A stretch of DNA of 64,000 nt from NCBI RefSeq assembly GCF_009674565.1, contig NZ_WKJL01000004.1, positions 124,001 to 188,000 of the forward strand, written 5' to 3'. Below, in pieces: positions 16,745-24,680 of this stretch. Source of the stretch: Duganella aquatilis. GTDB taxonomy: Bacteria; Pseudomonadota; Gammaproteobacteria; Burkholderiales; Burkholderiaceae_D. Made by a program: the position numbers and the translations under genes. The number at the start of each line of letters is the position of its first letter. The first letter of the stretch is position 1. The notes beneath the pieces are model-generated. The model did not search any database and was not told the DNA's origin. It worked only from the letters and a program-made list of their open reading frames with translations.

Positions 16745-16758
16745 TTGATGTGAATCAA
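16745..16758. promoter_or_regulatory. Perfect FNR/DNR palindrome shared by ubiU and the hemerythrin operon
   Basis: TTGATGTGAATCAA is an exact TTGAT-N4-ATCAA site. To the right a -10-like GACAAT at 16782-16787 and to the left, on the minus strand, TACAGT at 16721-16716 place the box near -41 to -43 of both divergent promoters, the classic class II activator position. One site could therefore switch on ubiUVT and the hemerythrin operon together. Confidence 0.85.
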
Positions 16759-16815
16759 AGAATTTGTGCTTTACCGGGTGGGACAATGCATGCAGTTGAA
16801 TCAAGGACAAATGAG

Positions 16816-17286
16816 ATGCACAAGATCGCTACCTATCTCGATCAGGATCATCGCCGGTGCGACGATCAATATTCGATGGCGGAGTCGGACGTCATCCTGC
16901 ACAACTGGGAAGCCGCCAGCAGCCATTTCGGCACGTTCCTCAGCATGTTTTACCGTCACCTGGACAAGGAAGAACGCATCCTGTTCCCGCGCCTGGACCA
17001 CGCGCTGGGCAACGGCTACGGCCCCACGGTGGTGATGCGCGCCGAGCACCGCCAGATGCGCGGCATGCTGACGGCGATGAAGATCGCCATCGACCACCGC
17101 GATTGCGAAGCCTTCTTCGGCCAGGCCGACATGCTGCGCATCCTGATGCGCCAGCACAGCCTGAAAGAAGAAGGCATTCTCTACCCGCAGGCCGACTTCG
17201 TGCTGGCCAAGCAGGCCGACGCCGTCGTCGCCAGCATGGAGAACATCGGCCACGCCGAGGAAGCCGGCGCCTGGAGCGAAGCATGA
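16816..17286 (+). CDS. Hemerythrin HHE-domain protein
   Basis: The 156-residue four-helix bundle has His12, His48 with E52/E53 (HLDKEERILFP), His78 (EHRQM) and His104 with E108/E109 (HSLKEEGILYP), the diiron ligand pattern of HHE proteins. Members bind O2 or NO or serve iron-sulphur repair. I start at MHKIATYLDQ, eight bases after AAGGA; two upstream in-frame ATGs have no site. It is the first gene behind the FNR/DNR box and its stop overlaps the next ATG. Confidence 0.85.
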   Translation: MHKIATYLDQDHRRCDDQYSMAESDVILHNWEAASSHFGTFLSMFYRHLDKEERILFPRLDHALGNGYGPTVVMRAEHRQMRGMLTAMKIAIDHRDCEAFFGQADMLRILMRQHSLKEEGILYPQADFVLAKQADAVVASMENIGHAEEAGAWSEA

Positions 17287-17507
17287 ACGCCTTGCTGGAC
17301 GTGGGCGGCCTGGAACCGCCGGAACCGATGGTGCGCATCCTCGAAGCGCTGGATACGCTGGGACTGGACGAACAGCTGCGCGTGATTATCGATCGCGAGC
17401 CGGTGCCGCTGTACCGCATCCTGCTGCGCAACGGCTACCAGTACCGCACCACGGTGCAGGACGACCAGCGCTATGAAGTGCTTGTCTGGCTGGCTCCCGA
17501 CGCATGA
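17283..17507 (+). CDS. DUF2249 small protein
   Basis: The 74-residue product begins at an ATGA overlap with the hemerythrin gene and ends at another four-base overlap with the next gene. DUF2249 proteins (TusA-like small alpha/beta fold; here LEPPEPMVRILEALDTLG...VIIDREPVPLYRILLRNGYQYRT) often lie beside hemerythrin and NO-response genes. No Cys is present, so it is not a sulphur relay. Function unknown; context suggests NO or anaerobic respiration. Confidence 0.8.
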   Translation: MNALLDVGGLEPPEPMVRILEALDTLGLDEQLRVIIDREPVPLYRILLRNGYQYRTTVQDDQRYEVLVWLAPDA

Positions 17508-18379
17508 AACCCATCGATGCGCCGCAGCGGGCCCTCTCCTTCGGCGACACTCCCCGGTCGCTGCCGATGCGCTTTTTCCTCACTGCGCCATTGTTCGCGG
17601 CGCTGGCGGCAGCCTTCCTCGCCTGGCAGGGAGAGCCTGCACTGCTCACCCGCTGGTCACCGCTGACGCTGGCCATCACCCACCTGCTGGTGCTCGGATG
17701 CCTGAGCATGACGATGATCGGCGCGCTGCTGCAAATCCTGCCGACGGTGGCGGGCATCGCCGTGCCGCGCGCCGGTCGTGTCGGCGCGACGGTGCACCTG
17801 TGTTTGTGCGCCGGCACGCTGGCCCTGGCCGCCGCGTTCTGGCAGGAGAGTCCGGCCCTGTTCCGCGTCGCCATGGCGCTGCTGCTGGCGGGACTGCTCT
17901 TGTTTGTGGGCGCCTGCACGGTCGCCATGTGGCAGCCGCACCGGCCCGGCTCCGACGCGCTCATGGCCGGCATCCGCCTGGCGCTGGCGGCGCTGGTGGT
18001 GAGCATGACGCTGGGCGGCATGCTGGCCAGCGTGTTCGCCTGGCCTGGCCTGATCCAGCTGCCCTTGCAGCGCCTGGCCGGCTTGCACGCCATGTGGGGC
18101 ATGCTGGGCTGGGTGGGCCTGCTGGCGATCGCCATCGCTTTCCAGGCGGCGCCGACGTCCAGGCTGACCGGCGCCTACGCCACCGGCATGTTCCTGCTGC
18201 TGGTCGCCGCCTCACTGTCGAGCGGCTGGACCGGTCGCGGCGAACTGCTGCACCAGGCGTGCGTGCTCCTGCTGGCCGGCGGCTACGCGTGGTTCGCCGG
18301 CGTCGCACTTTATATGCTGGCGCGCCGCAAATGGCGCTCTGGCTCAACCTCACCTGCATATCTTCAAAATCATGAATAG
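17504..18379 (+). CDS. NnrS-like or heme-copper-oxidase-like polytopic membrane protein
   Basis: The 291-residue protein has about eight hydrophobic helices. His60 in AITHLLVLGCLSMTMIGALLQILPTVAG and His195 in LAGLHAMWGMLGWVGLLAI resemble the histidine-bearing helices of NnrS and CcoN-like proteins, so it may bind heme. It is translationally coupled to DUF2249 and expressed from the FNR/DNR box upstream. The family name is not certain. The 3' end overlaps the PaaX-like gene by eight bases. Confidence 0.6.
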   Translation: MKPIDAPQRALSFGDTPRSLPMRFFLTAPLFAALAAAFLAWQGEPALLTRWSPLTLAITHLLVLGCLSMTMIGALLQILPTVAGIAVPRAGRVGATVHLCLCAGTLALAAAFWQESPALFRVAMALLLAGLLLFVGACTVAMWQPHRPGSDALMAGIRLALAALVVSMTLGGMLASVFAWPGLIQLPLQRLAGLHAMWGMLGWVGLLAIAIAFQAAPTSRLTGAYATGMFLLLVAASLSSGWTGRGELLHQACVLLLAGGYAWFAGVALYMLARRKWRSGSTSPAYLQNHE

Positions 18380-19289
18380 CGAATTCTATATTGACGCCGT
18401 CCTGCGTCAGGCCAAGCCGCGCCTGAGCACCCTGTTAAAACTGATGTTCAGCGAAGCCCAGGCCTTCGGGCAGAAGACCCAGTGGCTGGGCAGCGTGATC
18501 GCCCTGCTCGAACCGCTCGGCTTCCAGGAACGCACCATCCGCACCGCCCTGTTCCGCCTGGCCGAGAGCAAATTGATCAAAATTGAACGCCACGGCCGCC
18601 GCAGCCTGTGCATGCTGACGCCGCCCACTGCGGCGGCGATCCTGTCGGCGCGCCAGCGGCTCAATATCCCGGCCGCGCGCAGCTTCGGCGAAGACTGGAC
18701 CATGCTGGTCCACACCGGCGGCTTCAGCGCCGCACGCTACGCCGCCGCGCGCAAACAGCTGCTGGACCTGGACTACTGCGTGCTGGCGCCGAACGTGATG
18801 GCGCGTCCCGCGTCCTACACGCGCGGCGTCCAGGCGGGCGAAGACCATGGCCTGGCGTTGTTTGAAGTGGCCGGCGCCCAGCTGGCGGCGGCGGTGCGCC
18901 AGCCGCTATTCGGCAAGTGCGACTGGGATCTGGAAACGCCGGCCGAATTGTACGAACAGTTCCAGCAGCGCTTCATGCCGCTGCGGCAGATGCTGGGCCA
19001 GCGCGGCGCCTTCACCGACCAGCAGGCCTACATGGTGCGGCTGCTGGTCAGCCACGGCTACCAGCAATGCCGCCGCAGCGATCCGCTGCTGCCGCAGGAG
19101 CTGCTGCCGGCCGGCTGGCCGGCCATGACGTCCTATCAAACCTATGTGGCCCTGTACGCAGGCTGCGCCGCGCAGGCGCGCCGCCACATCCTCAAGATCA
19201 CTGAATCGCCGGCGCTGGAACAGCCAGTCATTGCAGCGCCATCGAGCCGGCAGGTTGTGCGCCGGTCCAGCGTGTACATGACTGCTTAA
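18372..19289 (+). CDS. PaaX-family transcriptional regulator
   Basis: The 305-residue protein has the PaaX N-terminal winged helix (RLSTLLKLMFSEA...GFQERTIRTALFRLAESKLIKIERHGRRSLCML) and the PaaX central and C-terminal regions (RSFGEDWTMLVHTGG; VLAPNVMARP; DWDLETPAELYEQFQQRFMPL). PaaX represses phenylacetate catabolism by binding phenylacetyl-CoA, but no paa genes are in this window and the gene is fused by overlap to an anaerobic/NO operon. Its target may therefore differ, or it may act elsewhere. Confidence 0.85.
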   Translation: MNSEFYIDAVLRQAKPRLSTLLKLMFSEAQAFGQKTQWLGSVIALLEPLGFQERTIRTALFRLAESKLIKIERHGRRSLCMLTPPTAAAILSARQRLNIPAARSFGEDWTMLVHTGGFSAARYAAARKQLLDLDYCVLAPNVMARPASYTRGVQAGEDHGLALFEVAGAQLAAAVRQPLFGKCDWDLETPAELYEQFQQRFMPLRQMLGQRGAFTDQQAYMVRLLVSHGYQQCRRSDPLLPQELLPAGWPAMTSYQTYVALYAGCAAQARRHILKITESPALEQPVIAAPSSRQVVRRSSVYMTA

Positions 19290-19306
19290 ATCGAAAGAGA
19301 ATCAAG

Positions 19307-19546
19307 ATGGAACTGGAAATGGCACAGGAAATGGCACAGGAATATTATGACGGTCCAACGTTGAGCGTGACCGTCAACCGCGAAGGCGCGCGGGTGCACC
19401 GCCTGATCGATGACACCACCTACCCGACGCGCGCGAAAAAACTCAGCATCCGCCGCGACCCGATGGTGGAGGCGCTGTTCGGCGCCGCCGCGGAGCATGC
19501 TCCGCAAGCAGCGCCGGCGCGCAAGATCAAGGCCGGTAGACGCTGA
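19307..19546 (+). CDS. Small basic protein of unknown function
   Basis: The 79-residue product follows the PaaX-like gene by 17 bases behind AAAGAGA. Its start contains a 12-base tandem repeat (GAAATGGCACAG twice) giving MAQEMAQE with three in-frame ATGs. The middle is beta-like (LSVTVNREGARVHRLIDD) and the end is Lys/Arg-rich (ARKIKAGRR). No family recognised. The last 20 bases overlap the convergent chemoreceptor gene. Confidence 0.5.
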   Translation: MELEMAQEMAQEYYDGPTLSVTVNREGARVHRLIDDTTYPTRAKKLSIRRDPMVEALFGAAAEHAPQAAPARKIKAGRR

Positions 19547-21131
19547 TCTGCGTTGATAACCGCGTTGATGCAAGGGCCTCTTCGGAGGCCATGACCGACA
19601 GCGGCACGCGTTTGCGGCGCGCATCCAGCCTAAGGATGTTGGATGACGTGCTGCACGCCACCAGCTTGAACTGGCAAATCAGATTCCCAAGTTGCAGCGC
19701 CTGTTGCTGCATGCGTTGAGCGGCCAGCGCCGCCTCCTCCACCACCACGGCATTCTGCTGGTTGATGGCGTCGATATGCGCCACCGCCTGGTTGATCTGC
19801 TCAATGCCGCTGCTCTGCTCCTTGCTGGCATTGCTGATATCCCCCATGTACCGCTCCACCTTGCGCACCGACTCCACGATGCCGGCCATGATGCGGCCGG
19901 CGTCGGCGGCCTGGCGGCTGCCGCTGGCGATTTCGTCGACCGAATGGGTGATCAGATCCTTGATCTCGTGCGCCGCCGTCGCCGAACGCTGCGCCAGGTT
20001 GCGCACTTCGGTGGCGACGACGGCAAAGCCGCGTCCCTGCTCGCCGGCGCGTGCCGCTTCCACGGCGGCGTTCAGCGCCAGGATATTGGTCTGGAAGGCG
20101 ATGCCGTCGATGACGGAGATGATGTCCGCAATACGCGCCGAGCTTTGACGTATCGACTCCATGGTATGCACCACGGCGTTGACCGCCTCGCCGCCCTCGC
20201 CCGCCACCCTGGCGGCGGCCAGCGCCAGATCGTTGGCGTCGTGGGCGGCATCGGCGTTCTGGCGCACGGTGTCGGTCATCTGCTTCATCGAGGCCGCGGT
20301 TTCCTCCAGCGAGCTGGATTGGCCTTCGGTGCGGGCGGAAAGATCGGCATTGCCGTGGGCGATATCGTTGGCGTCGGCGCTGACGACGGTGCTGGCTTCC
20401 TTGATCTGGCCGACCAGCGATTGCAGATTGATTTGCAGGATGCGCAGCGCATGCAGCATCTCGATGGTCTCGCTGCTGCCTTTGACGTCGATGTGGCCGG
20501 TGAGGTCGCCGCCGCTCATTTCGTCGAGATATTCACGCATGGCGGTGAGCGGCGCGATCGCGGTTTTACGCAGCAGCATCAAGCCGGCGACGGTCAGCGC
20601 CATATCGATGCCGATAATAGTTTTGGTCGCTGGCAATAATAATGAAACCAGCATCAAGCCGATTATCGCAAAGAACAAGATATTCAGCGTCAGCGACAGC
20701 GATATATTACGTTTTTCTTTAAACTTTAAATTCTCGGTTTTATAAAGATGTTCCGCGGCCTCGATTCTTTCGCGGCTGGGCTTTACCCGCACCGAAGTAT
20801 ATCCAACGACTTTGCCGTTTTCCAGATACGGTGCGGCATTCGCCTCGACCCAGTAGAAATTACCGCTTTTGCAGCGGTTCTTTACCAGACCATTCCAGGC
20901 CCGGCCCTGCTTCAAGGTGCGCCACATGTCCTCAAATGCGGCGCACGGCATGTCGGGATGCCGCACGATATTCTGCGGCGCCCCGATTAACTCTTCCTCG
21001 GAATAACCACTGACATTAATAAAATCCCTATTGATATAAGTAATGTTTCCATTAAGATCAGTTTTCGAGACAATTGTTTGCGTCTCATCGAGAACATATT
21101 CAATATTGCTGACAGGTAAGTTTAACCGCAT
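19527..21131 (-). CDS. PAS-domain methyl-accepting chemotaxis protein (Aer-like)
   Basis: The 534-residue receptor has an N-terminal PAS domain (TDLNGNITYINRDFINVSGYSEEELIG; GNFYWVEANAAPYLENGKVVGYTSVR), two adjacent hydrophobic segments (about 145-195) with no periplasmic domain, a HAMP linker and the signalling hairpin tip IDGIAFQTNILALNAAVEAARAGEQGRGFAVVA. This is the Aer layout for energy or redox taxis through PAS-bound FAD. A perfect FNR/DNR box lies about 100 bases upstream. Part of the N-terminal half is much more A+T-rich than the signalling half. Confidence 0.9.
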   Translation of the reverse strand: MRLNLPVSNIEYVLDETQTIVSKTDLNGNITYINRDFINVSGYSEEELIGAPQNIVRHPDMPCAAFEDMWRTLKQGRAWNGLVKNRCKSGNFYWVEANAAPYLENGKVVGYTSVRVKPSRERIEAAEHLYKTENLKFKEKRNISLSLTLNILFFAIIGLMLVSLLLPATKTIIGIDMALTVAGLMLLRKTAIAPLTAMREYLDEMSGGDLTGHIDVKGSSETIEMLHALRILQINLQSLVGQIKEASTVVSADANDIAHGNADLSARTEGQSSSLEETAASMKQMTDTVRQNADAAHDANDLALAAARVAGEGGEAVNAVVHTMESIRQSSARIADIISVIDGIAFQTNILALNAAVEAARAGEQGRGFAVVATEVRNLAQRSATAAHEIKDLITHSVDEIASGSRQAADAGRIMAGIVESVRKVERYMGDISNASKEQSSGIEQINQAVAHIDAINQQNAVVVEEAALAAQRMQQQALQLGNLICQFKLVACSTSSNILRLDARRKRVPLSVMASEEALASTRLSTQISVYRP

Positions 21132-21224
21132 AATCTCATTCAGTAATAAATATTACTATCGATTATATAGTCGCACCGACAACAAAGTTGATCAGAATAA
21201 AATAAATATTTATTTACATTCAGT

Positions 21225-21238
21225 TTGATATAAATCAA
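21225..21238. promoter_or_regulatory. Perfect FNR/DNR palindrome upstream of the PAS chemoreceptor
   Basis: TTGATATAAATCAA is an exact TTGAT-N4-ATCAA site, lying between the receptor start (21131) and the last bases of pcaF. On the minus strand an A+T-rich -10-like TATTTTAT lies about 31 bases downstream of the box centre, as expected for activation from near -41. It overlaps the pcaF stop codon but faces away from that operon's promoter. Confidence 0.7.
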
Positions 21239-22440
21239 GGAATCCGTTCAATCGCGATCGCAATCCCCTGACCAACGCCGATGCACATCGTGCACAGCGC
21301 GTAACGCCCGCCGCTGCGCGCCAGCTGGTACATGGCGGTGGTGACCAGGCGTGCGCCGCTCATGCCCAGCGGGTGACCCAGCGCGATGGCGCCGCCGTTC
21401 GGATTCATGCGCGGATCGTCGTCGCGCAGGCCCAGTTCGCGCAGCACCGCCAGGCCCTGCGCGGCGAAAGCTTCATTCAGCTCGATCACGTCGAACTGGT
21501 CGAGCGTCATGCCGGTCTGGCGCAGCAGCTTTTGCACCGCCGGCACCGGGCCGATGCCCATCACGCGCGGCGCCACGCCGGCCGTCGCCATGCCGATCAC
21601 GCGCGCGCGCGGCGTCAGGCCATAGGCTTGCGCCGCTTCCGCATTCGCCAGCAGCAGCGCGCAGGCGCCGTCGTTGACGCCGGACGCATTGCCCGCCGTC
21701 ACCGTGCCGCCAGGGCGCACTACCGGTTTCAGCTTGGCCAGCGCCTCGATGCTGGTCTCGCGCGGATGTTCGTCCTGCGCAAACGCCAGCGGCTCGCCTT
21801 TCTTCTGCGGCACCAGCACCGGCACGATCTCTTCGTCAAACACCTTGTCGCGCTGCGCGCGCGCGGCCTTGGCCTGGCTGGCCAGCGCGAACTGGTCCTG
21901 GTCGGCGCGGTTGACGCCGTAATCGTCGGCGACGTTTTCCGCCGTCTCCGGCATCGCATCGGTGCCGTACAGCGCGTGCATCTGCGGATTCGGGAAGCGC
22001 CAGCCGATGGTGGTGTCGAAGATCGCCGCGCCGCGCGAGAACGCCGATTCCGCCTTGCCCATGACGAAAGGCGCGCGCGTCATCGATTCGACGCCGCCGG
22101 CGATCACCAGCCGCGCCTCGCCGCTGCGGATGGCGCGTGCCGCCGTGCCCACCGCGTCCATGCCGGAACCGCACAAACGGTTGACCGTGGTGCCCGGCAC
22201 TTCCTGCGGCAGGCCGGCCAGCAGCAGCGACATGCGCGCCACGTTGCGGTTATCTTCACCGGCCTGGTTGGCGCAGCCGTAGATCACTTCATCGATGGCG
22301 CTCCAGTCTACGCCGGGATTGCGGCGCACCAGTTCGCGCAGCGGCACCGCGCCCAGGTCGTCGGCGCGCACGTCTTTCAGCGCGCCGCCGTAGCGGCCGA
22401 TCGGGGTGCGGATGGCGTCGCAAATAAATACATCGGTCAT
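21235..22440 (-). CDS. pcaF: 3-oxoadipyl-CoA thiolase
   Basis: The 401-residue thiolase has Cys90 ([11 protein letters not shown]), His356 (GHPLGMSG) and Cys386 (CIGVGQG), the complete catalytic set. It splits 3-oxoadipyl-CoA into succinyl-CoA and acetyl-CoA, the last step of the beta-ketoadipate pathway. The N-terminus ([23 protein letters not shown]) is the PcaF/PaaJ subtype. It is the third gene of pcaIJF, four bases after pcaJ. Confidence 0.95.
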   Translation of the reverse strand: MTDVFICDAIRTPIGRYGGALKDVRADDLGAVPLRELVRRNPGVDWSAIDEVIYGCANQAGEDNRNVARMSLLLAGLPQEVPGTTVNRLCGSGMDAVGTAARAIRSGEARLVIAGGVESMTRAPFVMGKAESAFSRGAAIFDTTIGWRFPNPQMHALYGTDAMPETAENVADDYGVNRADQDQFALASQAKAARAQRDKVFDEEIVPVLVPQKKGEPLAFAQDEHPRETSIEALAKLKPVVRPGGTVTAGNASGVNDGACALLLANAEAAQAYGLTPRARVIGMATAGVAPRVMGIGPVPAVQKLLRQTGMTLDQFDVIELNEAFAAQGLAVLRELGLRDDDPRMNPNGGAIALGHPLGMSGARLVTTAMYQLARSGGRYALCTMCIGVGQGIAIAIERIP

Positions 22441-22444
22441 GCTG

Positions 22445-23098
22445 TTACTCCTGGTTGGGTTCAGCGGGTAGCAGCGTGGCTGCGGTTGCCGCTTGCAGAT
22501 CGTTGAAGGTCAGACCGGGCGCCATCTCGCGCACGCGCAGGCCCTGCGGCGTCACGTCCAGCACCGCCATGTCGGTGTAGATGCGGCTGACGCAGGCGAT
22601 GCCGGTCAGCGGATAGGTGCACTGCGCCACCACCTTGCTCTCGCCGGTCTTGGTCTGGTGCTCCATCATCACGAACACCTGCTTGGCGCCGAGCGCCAGG
22701 TCCATGGCGCCGCCGACGGCGGGAATCGCGTCCGGCGCGCCGGTGTGCCAGTTGGCCAGGTCGCCGCCGCCCGACACCTGGAACGCGCCCAGCACGCAGA
22801 TGTCCAGGTGGCCGCCGCGCATCATCGCGAACGAATCGGCGTGGTGGAAGTAGGCGCCGCCGGTCAGCAGCGTCACCGGCTGCTTGCCGGCGTTGATCAG
22901 GTCCTCGTCTTCCTCGCCCGGCGCCGGCGACGGGCCCATGCCGAGCAGGCCGTTCTCGCTGTGCAGGAACACTTCGCGTTCGGCCGGCAGGTAGTTGGCG
23001 ACCTTGGTCGGCAGGCCGATGCCGAGGTTCACGTACGCGCCTTCCGGAATATCCTGGGCCACGCGTTCGGCCATCTGGTCACGGGTATAGCGGCTCAT
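22445..23098 (-). CDS. pcaJ: 3-oxoadipate CoA-transferase subunit B
   Basis: The 217-residue beta subunit holds the catalytic glutamate, Glu48 in HSENGLLGMGP, which forms the acyl-CoA intermediate. With PcaI it moves CoA from succinyl-CoA to 3-oxoadipate. The ATG overlaps the pcaI stop by four bases, so the subunits are translationally coupled. Confidence 0.94.
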   Translation of the reverse strand: MSRYTRDQMAERVAQDIPEGAYVNLGIGLPTKVANYLPAEREVFLHSENGLLGMGPSPAPGEEDEDLINAGKQPVTLLTGGAYFHHADSFAMMRGGHLDICVLGAFQVSGGGDLANWHTGAPDAIPAVGGAMDLALGAKQVFVMMEHQTKTGESKVVAQCTYPLTGIACVSRIYTDMAVLDVTPQGLRVREMAPGLTFNDLQAATAATLLPAEPNQE

Positions 23099-23760
23099 GC
23101 TGCCTCCTTCACCACACGTTGTACAAAGATGCCCGGCGTGACGATCGCTTCGGGATCGAGTTCGCCAAGCGCCACCACGTCCACCACCTGGGCGATGGTG
23201 GTCTTGGCGGCCATCGCCATGATCGGGCCGAAGTTACGCGCCGTCTTGCGGTACACCAGGTTGCCCCAGCGGTCGCCGCGCAGCGCCTTGATCAGCGCGA
23301 AGTCGGCGCGGATCGGCGTTTCGAACACGTAGTGACGACCGTCGATCAGGCGCGTTTCCTTGCCCTCGGCCAGCTGGGTGCCGTAGCCGGTGGGCGTGAA
23401 GAAGCCGCCGATGCCGGCGCCGGCGGCGCGGATGCGTTCCGCCAGGTTGCCCTGCGGTGTCAGTTCCAGTTCGATTTCGCCGGCGCGGTACAGCGCATCG
23501 AAGTGATGCGAATCGGCCTGGCGCGGGAACGAGCAGATGATCTTGCGTACGCGTTTGGCCTTGATCAGCGCCGCCAGCCCGGTTTCACCGTTGCCGGCAT
23601 TGTTGTTGACGACGGTGAGGTCGCGCGCGCCTTGCGCCAGCAGCGCGTCGATCAGCGCCGACGGCATGCCGGCGTTGCCGAAGCCGCCGATCATCACGGT
23701 GGCGCCGTCGTGGATGTCGGCTACCGCGCTTTCCAGCGTTGCAAAGGTCTTGTCGATCAT
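23095..23760 (-). CDS. pcaI: 3-oxoadipate CoA-transferase subunit A
   Basis: The 221-residue alpha subunit has the glycine loop GGFGNAG (25-31), NNNAGNGETGLAAL and FFTPTGYGTQLAEGKE of family I CoA transferases. I begin at MIDKTFATLE, nine to ten bases after GGAGGA; longer in-frame starts would run through that site and into the operator. First gene of the pcaIJF operon, divergent from an IclR regulator. Confidence 0.93.
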   Translation of the reverse strand: MIDKTFATLESAVADIHDGATVMIGGFGNAGMPSALIDALLAQGARDLTVVNNNAGNGETGLAALIKAKRVRKIICSFPRQADSHHFDALYRAGEIELELTPQGNLAERIRAAGAGIGGFFTPTGYGTQLAEGKETRLIDGRHYVFETPIRADFALIKALRGDRWGNLVYRKTARNFGPIMAMAAKTTIAQVVDVVALGELDPEAIVTPGIFVQRVVKEAA

Positions 23761-23784
23761 GATGTTGTGATCCTCCATTATGGC

Positions 23785-23826
23785 TTTTGTGCGATAATCG
23801 AACACATAGCCGTTTATCGCACAAAA
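23785..23826. promoter_or_regulatory. Perfect 13-base inverted repeat between pcaI and the IclR regulator
   Basis: TTTTGTGCGATAA (23785-23797) and its exact complement TTATCGCACAAAA (23814-23826) flank a 16-base spacer. The element sits 25 bases upstream of pcaI and 54 upstream of the regulator. Paired sites in a divergent intergenic region suit an IclR-family tetramer such as PcaR. Binding is inferred from position and symmetry. Confidence 0.75.
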
Positions 23827-23879
23827 AGTCTACGCCTGTTTCCCCGTTGAGGTCAAGCGCCATCGTTTACAATCCTGCC

Positions 23880-24680
23880 ATGCCGACAACTCCTGCTCCC
23901 ACCATCGCCGACGAAATCGAGGCGCTGACCGATCCCGATTTCATGACCTCCCTCGCGCGCGGCCTGGCCGTGGTGCGCGCCTTTGCCGATTCGCGCCAGC
24001 CGCTGACCATCGCGCAAATCAGCCAGCAGACCGGCATTCCGCGTGCGGCCGTGCGGCGCTGCCTGCACACGTTGAAGCAGCTGGGCTATGTGGATGCGGA
24101 GCTGAAGAATTTCACGCTGCGGCCGAAGGTGCTGACGCTGGGGTATTCCTATCTGTCGTCGACGCCGTTGACGCTGTCGGCCCAGCCCTGCCTGGACCAG
24201 ATCAGCAAGACGCTGGGCGAATCGAGTTCGCTGGCGGTGCTGGAGGAAGACCAGGTGCTGTACGTGGCCCGCGCGGCCGCCTCGCGCGTGATGTCGGTGT
24301 CGCTAAGCGCCGGCAGCCGCTTGCCGGCGTACTGCACCTCGCTGGGCCGCGTGCTGCTGGCGCATTTGCCGGCGGCGGAGCTGGATGCCTATCTGGCGCG
24401 CGTGACGCTGACGGCGCGCACGCCCAACACCATCACAGATGTCGACGCCCTGCGCGCCGAGCTGGCGCGGGTGCGCAAGCAGGGCTATGCGGCCAACAAT
24501 GAAGAACTGGAACTGGGCCTGCGCTCGATCGCCGTGCCGGTGCGCGGCGCCTCGGGACGCGTGCTGGCCGCGCTGAACGTCGGCGCCCAGGCCATCCGCG
24601 TCACGCCGGAGCGTATGGTGGAAGAATTCATGCCCGTGCTGCGCCAGGGCGCGCAGGAGCTGTCGGTGCTGCTGCCTTAA
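23880..24680 (+). CDS. pcaR: IclR-family regulator of the PcaR/PobR type
   Basis: The 266-residue protein has an IclR winged helix (MTSLARGLAVVRAFADSRQPLTIAQISQQTGIPRAAVRRCLHTLKQLGYV) and effector domain (SLAVLEEDQVLYVARAAASRVMSVSLSAGSRLPAYCTSLGRVLLA; LELGLRSIAVPVRG). The PcaR/PobR subgroup activates beta-ketoadipate genes with 3-oxoadipate or related acids as effector. Divergent from pcaIJF with a shared operator. Start chosen at MPTTPAP. It converges on catR with a four-base overlap. Confidence 0.88.
   Translation: MPTTPAPTIADEIEALTDPDFMTSLARGLAVVRAFADSRQPLTIAQISQQTGIPRAAVRRCLHTLKQLGYVDAELKNFTLRPKVLTLGYSYLSSTPLTLSAQPCLDQISKTLGESSSLAVLEEDQVLYVARAAASRVMSVSLSAGSRLPAYCTSLGRVLLAHLPAAELDAYLARVTLTARTPNTITDVDALRAELARVRKQGYAANNEELELGLRSIAVPVRGASGRVLAALNVGAQAIRVTPERMVEEFMPVLRQGAQELSVLLP

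Noticed and set aside
22445-23760. Succinyl-CoA:acetoacetate transferase (ScoAB) as identity of the CoA-transferase
   Set aside because: Sequence alone is compatible, but position with pcaF and the cat genes favours 3-oxoadipate as substrate.
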